From assembly GCA_030428355.1 (NCBI GenBank), contig JAUIBL010000001.1:220023-284022 (forward strand): DNA of 64,000 nt, read 5' to 3'. The notes under the pieces are model-generated. The model did no database searches and was not told where the DNA came from. It was given only the letters and a program-made list of their open reading frames with translations. Positions 43,154-52,285 of the stretch are shown here, piece by piece. How positions within the stretch are numbered: the first letter of the stretch is position 1; every line of letters begins with the position of its first letter. Source of the DNA: Alphaproteobacteria bacterium. GTDB lineage: Bacteria; Pseudomonadota; Alphaproteobacteria; Rhodobacterales; Rhodobacteraceae. A program made the translations under genes and the position numbers.

Positions 43154-44248
43154 ATGGGTCCGTTTCCGCACGATGCACCGAAATCGAAGATCACCACCGA
43201 CAACCCCGCCGGGACCGACGGGTTCGAATTCGTCGAATTCGCCCATCCCGATCCGGACGCGCTGCGCGAGCTGTTCACCAAGATGGGCTACTCCCATACA
43301 GCCACGCACAAGACCAGGCAGATCGAGCTGTGGCAGCAGGGGGACATCACCTACATCCTGAACAATGAACCCGGCAGCCACGCCATGCGCTTTGTCGCGG
43401 AACACGGTCCTTGTGCCCCATCGATGGGCTGGCGGGTCGTGGATGCGAAACACGCCTATGACCGCGCTGTAATGCTCGGGGCCACGCCCTATGACGGCGA
43501 CGACAAGGCGATGGACGTGCCCGCGATTGTCGGCATCGGCGGGTCGCTGATCTACTTCATCGACAAATACTACGGTCAGAACCCCTACAACGACGAATTC
43601 AACTGGGTTGGGACTGCCAATCCCGAAGGTGTGGGCTTCCATTACCTCGACCACCTCACGCACAATGTCCACAAGGGCAACATGGACACGTGGTTCACCT
43701 TCTACGGCAAGATCTTCAACTTCAAGGAAATCCGCTTCTTCTACATCGAAGGCAAATATACCGGGCTTCTGAGCCGCGCGCTGACCTCGCCCTGTGGGCG
43801 CATCCGCATCCCGATCAACGAGGATCGGGGCGAAACCGGGCAGATCGTCGAATACCTCAACCGCTACAAGGGCGAAGGGATCCAGCACATCGCGGTGGGT
43901 GCGCGCGACATCTACGATGCGGTGGACGAAATCGCGGAACGGGGCCTCAGGTTCATGCCCGCGCCGCCGGATGCCTACTATGATCTCAGCAAAGAACGGG
44001 TTGTGGGCCATGAAGAGCCGCTCGACCGGATGAAGAAACACGGCATCCTGATTGACGGCGAAGGTGTGGTTGGCGGCGGCGAGACCCGCATTCTGCTTCA
44101 GATCTTCTCGAAAACCGTGATCGGGCCGATCTTTTTCGAGTTCATCCAGCGCAAGGGTGATGACGGCTTTGGCGAGGGCAATTTCAAAGCCCTGTTCGAA
44201 AGCATCGAAGCCGACCAGATCGAACGCGGCGTTCTCAAGGCAAGCTGA
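43154..44248 (+). CDS. hppD: 4-hydroxyphenylpyruvate dioxygenase
   Basis: 364-aa non-heme iron enzyme converting 4-hydroxyphenylpyruvate to homogentisate in tyrosine breakdown. Iron ligands His167 ('YLDHLTHNV'), His245 ('EGIQHIAVGA') and Glu329 ('IFFEFIQRKGDDGFG'). Two vicinal-oxygen-chelate domains of normal length. ATG 43154 follows AAGGAGG; the 19-codon upstream extension is non-homologous. The next genes of the homogentisate pathway (hmgA, fahA) are not nearby. Confidence 0.96.
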   Translation: MGPFPHDAPKSKITTDNPAGTDGFEFVEFAHPDPDALRELFTKMGYSHTATHKTRQIELWQQGDITYILNNEPGSHAMRFVAEHGPCAPSMGWRVVDAKHAYDRAVMLGATPYDGDDKAMDVPAIVGIGGSLIYFIDKYYGQNPYNDEFNWVGTANPEGVGFHYLDHLTHNVHKGNMDTWFTFYGKIFNFKEIRFFYIEGKYTGLLSRALTSPCGRIRIPINEDRGETGQIVEYLNRYKGEGIQHIAVGARDIYDAVDEIAERGLRFMPAPPDAYYDLSKERVVGHEEPLDRMKKHGILIDGEGVVGGGETRILLQIFSKTVIGPIFFEFIQRKGDDGFGEGNFKALFESIEADQIERGVLKAS

Positions 44249-44265
44249 CCCGTGCGGCGCGGCCC

Positions 44266-45927
44266 TTAGCTTGGGTCACGCCAGCGGTTCACGATGGGAT
44301 AGCGCCGGTCCAGCCAGAAGGCGCGTTTCGACAGGCGCGCGCCGGGGGCGGACTGGAAGCGCTTGTATTCGCTGATGTAAAGCAGGTGTTCGATCTTCTT
44401 GGCATCAGCGCGGTCATACCCGGCGGCGACGCAATCGGCGATGGATCCGTCTTCGTCGACGAGGATCTCCAAGATTCCATCCAGCACCGGATAATCGGGC
44501 AGAGAGTCACTGTCTTTCTGATCGGCGCGCAACTCGGCCGAGGGTGGTTTGGTGATGATCGCTTCGGGGATCACGGCCCCGTCCGGCCCCTTCATCCAGT
44601 CGCGGTGGTGCGCATTGCGCCAACGGCAGCAGTCGAAGACGCGGGTCTTGTACATGTCCTTGATCGGATTGTAGCCGCCCGCCATGTCGCCATAGATCGT
44701 GGCATAGCCCACCGCGACCTCGGACTTGTTGCCGGTGGTCAAAAGCATCTCGCCGAACTTGTTGCTGAGAGCCATCAGCAGCAGACCCCGGATGCGGGAC
44801 TGGATGTTCTCTTCGGTCAGATCGGGCCGGGTGCCTTCGAAGAGCGGGGCCAGCGTTTCGGTCACGGCGTCTCGGGTTTTACCAATTGGTAAAAAATCGT
44901 ACCGGCAGCCAAGGTATTCGGCGACGGCCTTCGCGTCGTCCAGCGATCCTTGGGACGTGTATTCCGAAGGCAGCATCACGCAGCGCACGTTCTCTGCGCC
45001 CAAGGCATCGACTGCGATCGTCGCCACGATGGCCGAGTCGATCCCGCCGGACAGACCCAGCAGCACCTTTTTGAACCCGGTCTTCGCCATGTAATCCCGC
45101 AGCGCGGTGACCATGACGCGGTAATCCTGCTCCATCGGCTCCGGATGGGTTGTGAAATCCCCATCGAGAACGTGCCATCCGCCGTCTTTGCGTTCCAGAT
45201 CGACATGGCTGATGACCTCGTCGAAGATCGGCAACTGCACCGCAGGCACTCCGCCGCGATTGAGGGCAAAGGATCCGCCGTCAAACACCTGATCGTCCTG
45301 ACCGCCGACCATGTTCAGGTAAATCATCGGCAAGCCGCTTTCCACGACACGGGCGACCATGTGGTTCAGGCGGGTCTCGAACTTATTGCGGAAATAGGGC
45401 GATCCGTTGGGCACGAGGATGAATTCAGCACCGCTTTCCTCAAGCGCTTCGACAACGTCGGGATACCACGCGTCCTCGCAGATCGGCATGCCGATGCGCA
45501 CGCCGTTTACGGCGACCGGCCCCTGCATTCTGTCGCGCGAGAACAGGCGCACCTCGTCGAAGACGTTGAAGTTCGGCAGGAAATACTTGTGGACGGTCGA
45601 CGCGATCTTGCCGCCCTGAAGAACGAAATAGCTGTTGTGCAGCTTGAGGTCTTCGCCCACCGACGGCCCACCAATGGCCAGCGCCGGACCGTCGGCGCAG
45701 GCGTCGGCCAGTGCGGCCAGTTCGGCTTGGACATGGGCGACGAAGGCGGGTTTCATGATCAGGTCCTGGGCCTGATACCCGGTGAGGAACATCTCGGGCA
45801 GCGCCACGAGATCGGCCCCTGCGGCTTTGCCCGCCTCCCACGCGGCACGCGCTTTGGCGGCATTGCCGGCAAGGTCGCCCACCGTGGGGTTCAACTGGGC
45901 CAGCGTTATGCGAAACCGATCCGCCAT
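44266..45927 (-). CDS. nadE: Glutamine-dependent NAD synthetase NadE
   Basis: 553-aa last enzyme of NAD synthesis. The N-terminal nitrilase domain has Glu45 ('ALPEMFLTGYQ'), Lys in 'STVHKYFLPNF' and Cys in 'MPICEDAWYPDV', generating ammonia from glutamine. The C-terminal synthetase has ATP P-loop 'LGLSGGIDSAIVATIA' and 'SNKFGEMLLTTGNKSEVAVGYATIYGDMAGG'. ATG 45927 follows GGGAG. Inside the synthetase domain the codons for FLPIGK form an AT-rich 18-bp palindrome. Confidence 0.96.
   Translation of the reverse strand: MADRFRITLAQLNPTVGDLAGNAAKARAAWEAGKAAGADLVALPEMFLTGYQAQDLIMKPAFVAHVQAELAALADACADGPALAIGGPSVGEDLKLHNSYFVLQGGKIASTVHKYFLPNFNVFDEVRLFSRDRMQGPVAVNGVRIGMPICEDAWYPDVVEALEESGAEFILVPNGSPYFRNKFETRLNHMVARVVESGLPMIYLNMVGGQDDQVFDGGSFALNRGGVPAVQLPIFDEVISHVDLERKDGGWHVLDGDFTTHPEPMEQDYRVMVTALRDYMAKTGFKKVLLGLSGGIDSAIVATIAVDALGAENVRCVMLPSEYTSQGSLDDAKAVAEYLGCRYDFLPIGKTRDAVTETLAPLFEGTRPDLTEENIQSRIRGLLLMALSNKFGEMLLTTGNKSEVAVGYATIYGDMAGGYNPIKDMYKTRVFDCCRWRNAHHRDWMKGPDGAVIPEAIITKPPSAELRADQKDSDSLPDYPVLDGILEILVDEDGSIADCVAAGYDRADAKKIEHLLYISEYKRFQSAPGARLSKRAFWLDRRYPIVNRWRDPS
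44877..44896. repeat. AT-rich 18-bp palindrome inside nadE
   Basis: TTTTACCAATTGGTAAAA (44877-44894) is a perfect palindrome with two further A on the right. On the minus strand it reads Phe-Leu-Pro-Ile-Gly-Lys with a TTA Leu codon. Matches the dyad in the TPP-enzyme gene at 7405-7425 outside three variable central bases. Confidence 0.8.
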
Positions 45928-46082
45928 GCGGGCGTCTCCCTTATCCGTCATCGCGCCGTGACATAGCAGAACACCGCCCGAGGGAAAGCACCTTGTGGGA
46001 TAAGACATTGTCTGACCCGGCCCGGTCGCTTAGGTTTCGGGCACAGGGTCATGGCAACGGACATGAGTGGGATACCAGATAA

Positions 46083-47480
46083 ATGAGACCGGGCAGCAAA
46101 GTCATTCCGGGTGTTGTGCTTGCACTCGTCCTCGCACAGGGCGCGCTGGCGCAGGACGGTGAGGTTCAGACCAAGCAATACGACGATGGTGGTGTCTATG
46201 AAGGCACGTTCCTCAACGGGTTGCAGCACGGCACCGGCACCTACCGCCTGCCGAACGGGTACGAATACACCGGCGACTGGGTCGAGGGCGAAATCCGGGG
46301 CAACGGTGTCGCCCGTTTTCCCAACGGGTCGGTCTATGAAGGCCAGTTCGCCAAGGGCAAACCCGAAGGCATCGGCAAGATCGTCTTTGCGGACGGGTCG
46401 ACCTATGAAGGGTCATGGCTCGATGGCAAGATCACCGGGCAGGGTGTTGCGCTCTATGCCAATGGCGTCCGCTATGAAGGCAGTTTCCGCAATGCGTTGC
46501 ACCACGGGCGCGGCACGATGCAAAGCCCGGGAGGCTATGTCTACGAGGGTGACTGGATCAACGGCGTCAAGGAAGGCAACGGGACGATCACCTATCCGGA
46601 CGGGTCGGTCTATGAAGGTCGGGTCGCCGATGGCAACCGCGAGGGTCAGGGCAAGCTGACCATGCCGGACGGGCTGGTTTATGTTGGTATGTGGAAAGAC
46701 GGCCAGATCGACGGGATCGGAACGCTGACGCAGTCCAATGGCGATGTTTACGAGGGCCAATTGGTGGCCGGTCGCCGCGAGGGGCAAGGCACCGTGCGCT
46801 ATGCCAATGGCGATGTCTACGAAGGCGAGTTCAAGGACGACCTGCGCCATGGACAGGGCACGTTCATCGGCACCGATGGCTATCGCTACGAAGGTGCCTG
46901 GGTCGCCGGGCAGATCGAGGGTGTCGGCAAGGTCACCTATCCCGACGGGTCGGTCTATGAAGGCCAGTTCCGGGGCGATCTGGCCAATGGTGAGGGCAAG
47001 ATCACCTATCCCGATGGCTCGACTTACGAAGGGGCCTGGGTCGATGGCGTGATCGACGGCAAGGGCCGTGCGGTCTATGCCAACGGGTTGGTCTATGAAG
47101 GCGAGTTCAAGAACGCGCGCAACCATGGTGTTGGCGTGATGACCTATCCCGACGGCTACAAGTACGAGGGCGAATGGCAGGACGGGCAGCGCCACGGGCA
47201 GGGGACCGCCACCTATACCGATGGCACGGTCTATGTGGGCCAGTTTGCAGATGGGCAGCGTCATGGTCAGGGCGAGATCACCATGGCGGACGGGTTCAAA
47301 TACGTTGGCGAGTGGCAGAACGGCGAGATCAGCGGGCAGGGGACCGCGACCTATGCCAATGGCGATGTCTATGAGGGCGCGTTCCTTGACGGCAAACGTC
47401 AGGGCACCGGCACAATGCGTTATGCGTCGGGGGAAACCGCGACGGGCGAGTGGGTCAACGGGGCATTGACGGACGGGTGA
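46083..47480 (+). CDS. Secreted MORN-repeat protein
   Basis: 465 aa: signal peptide ('VIPGVVLALVLAQGALAQ'), then 18 full 23-residue MORN repeats of the type YEGxWxxGxxxGxGxxxYxDGSx and a partial one, up to the C-terminus. No other domain. MORN repeats form a long beta-hairpin ribbon and often bind phospholipid or proteins. Export to the periplasm or surface is unusual compared with eukaryotic MORN proteins but known in bacteria. ATG 46083; ribosome site weak. The repeats at DNA level are close but not identical, suggesting duplication and drift. Confidence 0.92.
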   Translation: MRPGSKVIPGVVLALVLAQGALAQDGEVQTKQYDDGGVYEGTFLNGLQHGTGTYRLPNGYEYTGDWVEGEIRGNGVARFPNGSVYEGQFAKGKPEGIGKIVFADGSTYEGSWLDGKITGQGVALYANGVRYEGSFRNALHHGRGTMQSPGGYVYEGDWINGVKEGNGTITYPDGSVYEGRVADGNREGQGKLTMPDGLVYVGMWKDGQIDGIGTLTQSNGDVYEGQLVAGRREGQGTVRYANGDVYEGEFKDDLRHGQGTFIGTDGYRYEGAWVAGQIEGVGKVTYPDGSVYEGQFRGDLANGEGKITYPDGSTYEGAWVDGVIDGKGRAVYANGLVYEGEFKNARNHGVGVMTYPDGYKYEGEWQDGQRHGQGTATYTDGTVYVGQFADGQRHGQGEITMADGFKYVGEWQNGEISGQGTATYANGDVYEGAFLDGKRQGTGTMRYASGETATGEWVNGALTDG

Positions 47481-47484
47481 ATCC

Positions 47485-47518
47485 GGAGTTTGCAAACTCC
47501 GACCTTGGGTTTGCAAAC
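47485..47518. repeat. Two GTTTGCAAAC palindromes between convergent genes
   Basis: GGAGTTTGCAAACTCC (47485-47500, perfect 16 bp) and, 8 bp on, GTTTGCAAAC (47509-47518) flanked by TT. They lie 4 bp after the MORN gene stop and 10 bp before the zincin stop. Probably marks the shared 3' boundary; a bidirectional terminator or protein site is possible. Confidence 0.7.
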
Positions 47519-47528
47519 TTTTGCGGGG

Positions 47529-47921
47529 TCATTCCCACCACCGGTCCACTTCGGCGATCTCGTCATCGGTCCAGCCGAAGTGGTGCGCGATTTCATGCAC
47601 GACGATATGGGTCACCAGATCCTGTAGCGTGACCGATTTCCGGTCGCGCCATTCCGCGAGGATCGGTTCGGCATATAGCCAGACCTGATCGGGAAAGGGT
47701 GACGGGTCGCCTGCGGATTTCTCGGTCAGGGGGATGCCGTCATAAAGCCCGGTCAATTCCAGCGGGTCGTCGATCTCCAGCTCGTCCAGAATGTCCTGCG
47801 GTGGCCAGTCGGTGACCTGCAGCAGAACGTCCTGGCACAGATCGCGAAACGGCAAAGGCAGCCCGTTCAGGGCTGCCTCGGCATAGCGTGTGATGTCGTC
47901 GATGTCGTCTTGCGCGGTCAT
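47529..47921 (-). CDS. Minimal zincin metallopeptidase family protein
   Basis: 130-aa one-domain protein with the zinc motif HEIAHHFG at 109-116 (His109, Glu110, His113) near the C-terminus followed by 'WTDDEIAEVDRW'. Matches the small alphaproteobacterial zincin family PF06262 ('metallopeptidase family protein'), function unknown. No signal peptide, so cytoplasmic. Normal length. Confidence 0.88.
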   Translation of the reverse strand: MTAQDDIDDITRYAEAALNGLPLPFRDLCQDVLLQVTDWPPQDILDELEIDDPLELTGLYDGIPLTEKSAGDPSPFPDQVWLYAEPILAEWRDRKSVTLQDLVTHIVVHEIAHHFGWTDDEIAEVDRWWE

Positions 47922-47963
47922 GCGCGTATCAGCACCGCGCCGGGCGACCGCGTCAAGCCGGGA

Positions 47964-48890
47964 TCAGAGCAGAAGCTGGTAGCTGTGCGGCACGTAGTGG
48001 AACCCGTCACCGCGGGTCTCTATATAGCCCACACCCGGGAAAGGCATGTGGTAGCCAATGAACGGCACGGCATCGGTGGCCAGCATGCCCAGCACGTTGC
48101 GGCGCGACGCGGCGGCGGCGGCCTTGTCCATGTCGAAGCGGACTTCCCAATCTGGATAGGCCAGCGACCAGACATAGTGGTTGGTCAGGTCCGCGAGGAT
48201 CAGAAGCTGTTGGTCGTTGCTGTCGAGCATATAGGTCATGTGACCCGGTGTGTGCCCGAACGCCGCCATGGCCGTGATGCCCGAGGTGACGCTGTCGCCA
48301 TCGCCAAGGAACGACATCTTCTCTGCCAGCGGTTTGACGTTGTTGGCAAAGCCTTCATTGTCGGTGCCGGACCAGTGGTCGAATTCCGCCTGACCCGTGA
48401 TGTAGGCGGCGTTGGAGAAGGTTTCGGCACCATCGGTCATCAGGCCGCCGATATGGTCGCCATGCATGTGGGTCAGGACCACATGGGTCACGGCGTCGGC
48501 GGAATAGCCGGCCATTTCGACCGCCTGCGCAGTGGCGGCTCCGTTGAGGCCGGTGTCGAAGAGGATCAGCTCCGACCCGGTGTTGACCAGAGTCGGCGTG
48601 AAGAAGAACTGCGCCTTGTCGACCGGGATGCGTGCCTCGGCGGAGGCGGCGGCGAATTCCTCGGCGCTCACGTTCATGCCGAAGATGGTCTGCGGTTCTT
48701 CAACCGTGCGGCTGCCGACGAGCATCGTCGTGACTTCGAAATCACCGACGCCAAAGCGGTTCACGCGCGGGATTTGCGGGCCCTGCATGTGACCGGCGGC
48801 GTTTGCCTTTGTGATGCCAAGACCGGCCGCCATGGGAAGGGCGGCAGCCCCGGCAAGCAGGCTGCGGCGTGACATGGAAAATTCAGACAT
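47964..48890 (-). CDS. Tat-exported MBL-fold metallohydrolase
   Basis: 308-aa metallo-beta-lactamase-fold protein with a twin-arginine signal ('SRRSLLAGAAALPMAAGLG', Arg8-Arg9). Metal motif THMHGDHIGG with His141, His143, Asp145, His146; later 'GHTPGHMTYML' and 'ADLTNH' supply the remaining ligands. ATG 48890 follows GGGGAG. Close to quorum-quenching lactonase/hydrolase-type proteins in overall layout, but the substrate is unknown. Divergent from gltX. Confidence 0.87.
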   Translation of the reverse strand: MSEFSMSRRSLLAGAAALPMAAGLGITKANAAGHMQGPQIPRVNRFGVGDFEVTTMLVGSRTVEEPQTIFGMNVSAEEFAAASAEARIPVDKAQFFFTPTLVNTGSELILFDTGLNGAATAQAVEMAGYSADAVTHVVLTHMHGDHIGGLMTDGAETFSNAAYITGQAEFDHWSGTDNEGFANNVKPLAEKMSFLGDGDSVTSGITAMAAFGHTPGHMTYMLDSNDQQLLILADLTNHYVWSLAYPDWEVRFDMDKAAAAASRRNVLGMLATDAVPFIGYHMPFPGVGYIETRGDGFHYVPHSYQLLL

Positions 48891-49057
48891 TGTGGTCGCT
48901 CCCCTAATTGGAATGAGGATGAGTTTAGCCGCAAAACGGACCAATGCTTGTGCATTCACGCCATCGTGACTGTGCAATGGTGCAGAGCATTGGTGCGCGG
49001 CTTTCTGGACAAAAGCATCCCTTTGTGAGACAGCGCGGGCAACAGGAGACACAGTCC

Positions 49058-50395
49058 ATGACAACCACCCGTTTCGCGCCGTCGCCCACCGGATATATCC
49101 ATGTCGGCAACCTGCGCACCGCCTTGTTCAACCACCTGATCGCCCGCAAGTCGGGCGGCACGTTCATTCTGCGGATCGACGACACCGATCCGGAGCGGTC
49201 GAAGGAAGAATATGTCGATGCGCTGAAATACGATCTGGAGTGGCTCGGTCTGACATGGGACCGGGTGGAGCGGCAATCTGAGCGGTTGGATCGCTACCGC
49301 GACGCGGCCGACAAGCTGCGCGAGATGGGGCGGTTTTACGAGGCGTTCGAGACACCGACCGAGCTGGACCTGAAACGCAAGAAGCAGCTCAACATGGGCA
49401 AGCCGCCGGTCTATGACCGGGCGGCGCTGGCGCTGTCGGAGGAGGACAAGGAAAAGCTGCGCGCCGAGCGGGGTGATGGCGTCTGGCGGTTCAAGCTGGA
49501 TCAGGAGCGCATCGACTGGACTGATGGCATTCTTGGCGACATCTCGATCGATGCGGCCAGCGTCAGTGATCCGGTGCTGATCCGGGCGGACAAGCAGATC
49601 CTCTATACGCTGGCCTCTGTGGTGGATGACACCGAAATGGGTGTGACCCATGTGGTGCGCGGGTCGGACCACGTGACGAACACTGCGACACAGATCCAGA
49701 TCATTCGCGCGCTGGGCGGGACTGTGCCGTCCTTTGCCCACCATTCGCTGTTGACCGGACCACAGGGCGAGTCGCTGTCCAAACGTCTGGGTACTTTGGC
49801 CCTGCGTGATCTGCGCGAGCAGGGCGTGGAGCCCGAGGCGCTGCTCAGCCTGATGGCGCGGCTCGGGTCATCGCAGCCGGTGGAATTGCGGATGTCGCTG
49901 GAAGAGATCGCGGACGGGTTCGATCTGAGCCAGTTCGGCGCGGCCCCGACCAAGTTCGATCACGAAGACCTATTCCCGCTGACTGCGCGCAAGCTGCACG
50001 GGTTGGATGTGACCGCTGTCAAAGCCGATCTGGATGCGCTGGGCGTGCCTGCGGACAAGGCCGAGGCGTTCTGGACCGTGGCGCGCGAGAACATCACCAC
50101 GCGGCGCGACATCGCCAAATGGTGGGATCTCTGTGCAAACGGTGCCGATCCGCTGGTTGCGGACGAAGATGCGGCGTTCGTCGCCGAAGCGATGGCGCTG
50201 CTGCCCGAAGGCCCGCTGGGCCCGGATGCGTGGGGAAGCTGGACCAACGCGGTCAAGGAGGCGACGGGGCGCAAGGGCAAGGGTCTGTTCATGCCGTTGC
50301 GCAAGGCGCTGACCGGGCAGGAGCGGGGGCCGGAAATGGCGGACCTGCTGCCGCTGCTCCAGACCATTCCGGCGCGGAAGCTGGCGAAGGGCTAG
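49058..50395 (+). CDS. gltX: Glutamyl-tRNA synthetase
   Basis: 445-aa class I synthetase. HIGH-like 'PSPTGYIHVGNLRTALFNHLIA' at the N-terminus and KMSKS-like 'GESLSKRLGTLALRDL' near 240, C-terminal alpha-helical anticodon domain. Alphaproteobacteria often have two GltX copies, one charging tRNA-Gln; the 'KRLG' after the KMSKS motif and the 445-aa length do not decide which this is. ATG 49058 follows AGGAGA. Overlaps 4 bp with the convergent DUF2254 gene. Confidence 0.95.
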   Translation: MTTTRFAPSPTGYIHVGNLRTALFNHLIARKSGGTFILRIDDTDPERSKEEYVDALKYDLEWLGLTWDRVERQSERLDRYRDAADKLREMGRFYEAFETPTELDLKRKKQLNMGKPPVYDRAALALSEEDKEKLRAERGDGVWRFKLDQERIDWTDGILGDISIDAASVSDPVLIRADKQILYTLASVVDDTEMGVTHVVRGSDHVTNTATQIQIIRALGGTVPSFAHHSLLTGPQGESLSKRLGTLALRDLREQGVEPEALLSLMARLGSSQPVELRMSLEEIADGFDLSQFGAAPTKFDHEDLFPLTARKLHGLDVTAVKADLDALGVPADKAEAFWTVARENITTRRDIAKWWDLCANGADPLVADEDAAFVAEAMALLPEGPLGPDAWGSWTNAVKEATGRKGKGLFMPLRKALTGQERGPEMADLLPLLQTIPARKLAKG

Positions 50396-51639
50396 GGGTT
50401 TTCGACCTTCGCCTTGAGGGCCGCGACCGTTTCGGGGTCGGCGATCTTGCGGTCGATGATCCCGAGCGCGTTCTGCTGGGTCTTCTCCGCCGATGCGGCA
50501 AGGTCTGGCCACGCGCTTTGGCGCAGGCGGCTCAAGGCCTTGATGACCTGGGCCATCACGTCGAACCTGTCTCCGCCATCCTGCATCAGGGTGGCGAACC
50601 CGTCCTGCATCAGGTCATCGGCTGATACCGTTCCAAGAACAATGCGGGGAAAGCGTGGGGTCGTGTCGCGGTCCGGCGCACACATGCCCTGACCGAACTG
50701 CCACAGGATACGTTCAGTGCGGTGGATCACATCGATGGCGGTGCCGGGATCGTTGACGCCCGGTGACAGGGCGCGCGACGCGACCTCGGAGAGGATCACC
50801 AGACCAAAGCGCGCATCCTGTTCGACGGTGCGTTCATCGCCCATCGTGAAGTTCTCGAGCAATTGCGCAGGATCGCAGTCGCCATCGACATAAGCGAGCG
50901 GCGTGCCTTCCAGGACCCAACTGCCGGGCGGTGCATAGACCCAGAGCGTGGCCTCGGTGCGATCGAGCTGCGCGTTCAGTTCGGCAAGGCTGATGAATTG
51001 CACATAGCCCGACCGTGGTGCGGGCAGGGCTGTCGATCCCTTTGGGGCGCGTGGCGCGTCCGATGCGGGGCGCGCGCCCATGTTCGGGGTGTCCAGCAGA
51101 TGTCGAAGGGGTTTCTGTGCCGCCTGTTCCACAAGGTTCAGCGTGTGATGCAAACTGCCCAACTGGCTGAGATGGGCGATCCAGCGCAGGATCGCCACGA
51201 CGATTAGAACGATGCAGACCATCGTCATAGCAAAGACGATCACCGCCGCCGAGTCTCCGTAGAACCCGGCGCGGAACATCACGATAGAAGCCAGCGAGAA
51301 CAGAAACGCACCAACAAAGACGGACATCACGTTGAGCGTGGTCATGTCCTGCATCAAGAGCCGGTAGGCCCGTGGTGTTGCCTGACCCGCTGCCGACCGG
51401 AACGCCTGCACCATGATGCCGAGCGAAAACGTGGTGACCGCCAGCATGGACGACGCAAGGATGTTCAGAATGGGCAGGACGGCATCGCGCGAAAACCGGT
51501 CGATCAGGGCTTCGGGCATGGAGCGATCCAGCAAAGGCGCGATCAGCGCCACCAGCAGGGCGGCGCTGCCGAAGGCGGAAATCCGGATGCCGGGACGCCG
51601 CCAGAGACGGGTCAGCCAAAGCCACAAACGCGCGCGCAT
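50392..51639 (-). CDS. DUF2254 family membrane protein
   Basis: 415-aa inner-membrane protein. About four N-terminal hydrophobic helices (about 20-40, 55-75, 105-125, 135-155; 'ILASSMLAVTTFSLGIMVQAF', 'LNVMSVFVGAFLFSLASIVMF') are followed by a soluble C-terminal domain with 'GYVQFISL' and 'RALSPGVNDPGTAIDVI', a DUF2254 hallmark. Function unknown; the last segment looks regulatory. Its ATG shares a base with the stop of the GGCT-like gene. Confidence 0.87.
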   Translation of the reverse strand: MRARLWLWLTRLWRRPGIRISAFGSAALLVALIAPLLDRSMPEALIDRFSRDAVLPILNILASSMLAVTTFSLGIMVQAFRSAAGQATPRAYRLLMQDMTTLNVMSVFVGAFLFSLASIVMFRAGFYGDSAAVIVFAMTMVCIVLIVVAILRWIAHLSQLGSLHHTLNLVEQAAQKPLRHLLDTPNMGARPASDAPRAPKGSTALPAPRSGYVQFISLAELNAQLDRTEATLWVYAPPGSWVLEGTPLAYVDGDCDPAQLLENFTMGDERTVEQDARFGLVILSEVASRALSPGVNDPGTAIDVIHRTERILWQFGQGMCAPDRDTTPRFPRIVLGTVSADDLMQDGFATLMQDGGDRFDVMAQVIKALSRLRQSAWPDLAASAEKTQQNALGIIDRKIADPETVAALKAKVENP

Positions 51640-52202
51640 CAGGCAAACACTTTGGCGCGCAGGGTGAGGAGCATGTCATCAACAAAGCTCTGCTCGGTCG
51701 CGGTGAGCCGTTGGGCGCGGGGATAGATCGGGTCGGTTCTGTCGTTGCGCACCGGTGTGTCCCAGCCCTCTGTCGTGGCGCAAAAGCGCGCCGCCCCGGC
51801 TTCGCCGAATTCGCGCAGGTAGCCTTGCAACACGGCGTCGATATAGCTGAGCAGGATCGGATGATCCCTGTCAGGCGGGGCTGCGTCGCCGGGTGGGATC
51901 GCGTAGATCGAAATGTCGCGCACATCGGACGCCTGATGCGAGACGGAGGCGGTCACGGCGATCCGTGTGTACGAGAATTCGCGGGCATCCAGCGCCACCC
52001 AGTCGTCATTCGGAACAGGTGCGATCACACCGTCAAGGCTGCTGTCCCGGTCAGCGATGACCGACAGGAACGCGGCAGGCCGGTTCGGCGCGCGCTGCCA
52101 GACCCGCCGCCAGCCGGTGATCCGCGAGGCATGGACAGGTGTAAAACTGTGTGTATTGCGGTTCACCAGCGATCCGTAACCGAAGAAATGGGGGTGCTTC
52201 AC
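51639..52202 (-). CDS. Gamma-glutamylcyclotransferase-like protein
   Basis: 187 aa from GTG 52202, reading VKHPHFFGYGSLVNRNTH; YGSL at residues 9-12 is the substrate-binding motif of the GGCT fold. Catalytic Glu expected from this fold may be in 'DAREFSYTRIAV'. A TTG start further out (52244) would overlap the divergent Rrf2 gene. Probably handles gamma-glutamyl amines or glutathione; substrate not determinable. Confidence 0.78.
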   Translation of the reverse strand: MKHPHFFGYGSLVNRNTHSFTPVHASRITGWRRVWQRAPNRPAAFLSVIADRDSSLDGVIAPVPNDDWVALDAREFSYTRIAVTASVSHQASDVRDISIYAIPPGDAAPPDRDHPILLSYIDAVLQGYLREFGEAGAARFCATTEGWDTPVRNDRTDPIYPRAQRLTATEQSFVDDMLLTLRAKVFA

Positions 52203-52285
52203 TGGGCTATCTGCTTTGGAACGGTTGATGTATGTCAAAGACAACTTTGCATGAACGGCTAGGTTTGGCCAACCGATCTGAAAGG

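Noticed and set aside
46150..47460. Regular DNA repeats that could suggest a CRISPR array
   Set aside because: Period of 69 bp equals 23 codons in one frame and encodes MORN repeats; no unique spacers.
48930..48990. Imperfect TTGTGCA dyad between the MBL gene and gltX as an operator
   Set aside because: Three mismatches in 13 positions; could be chance.
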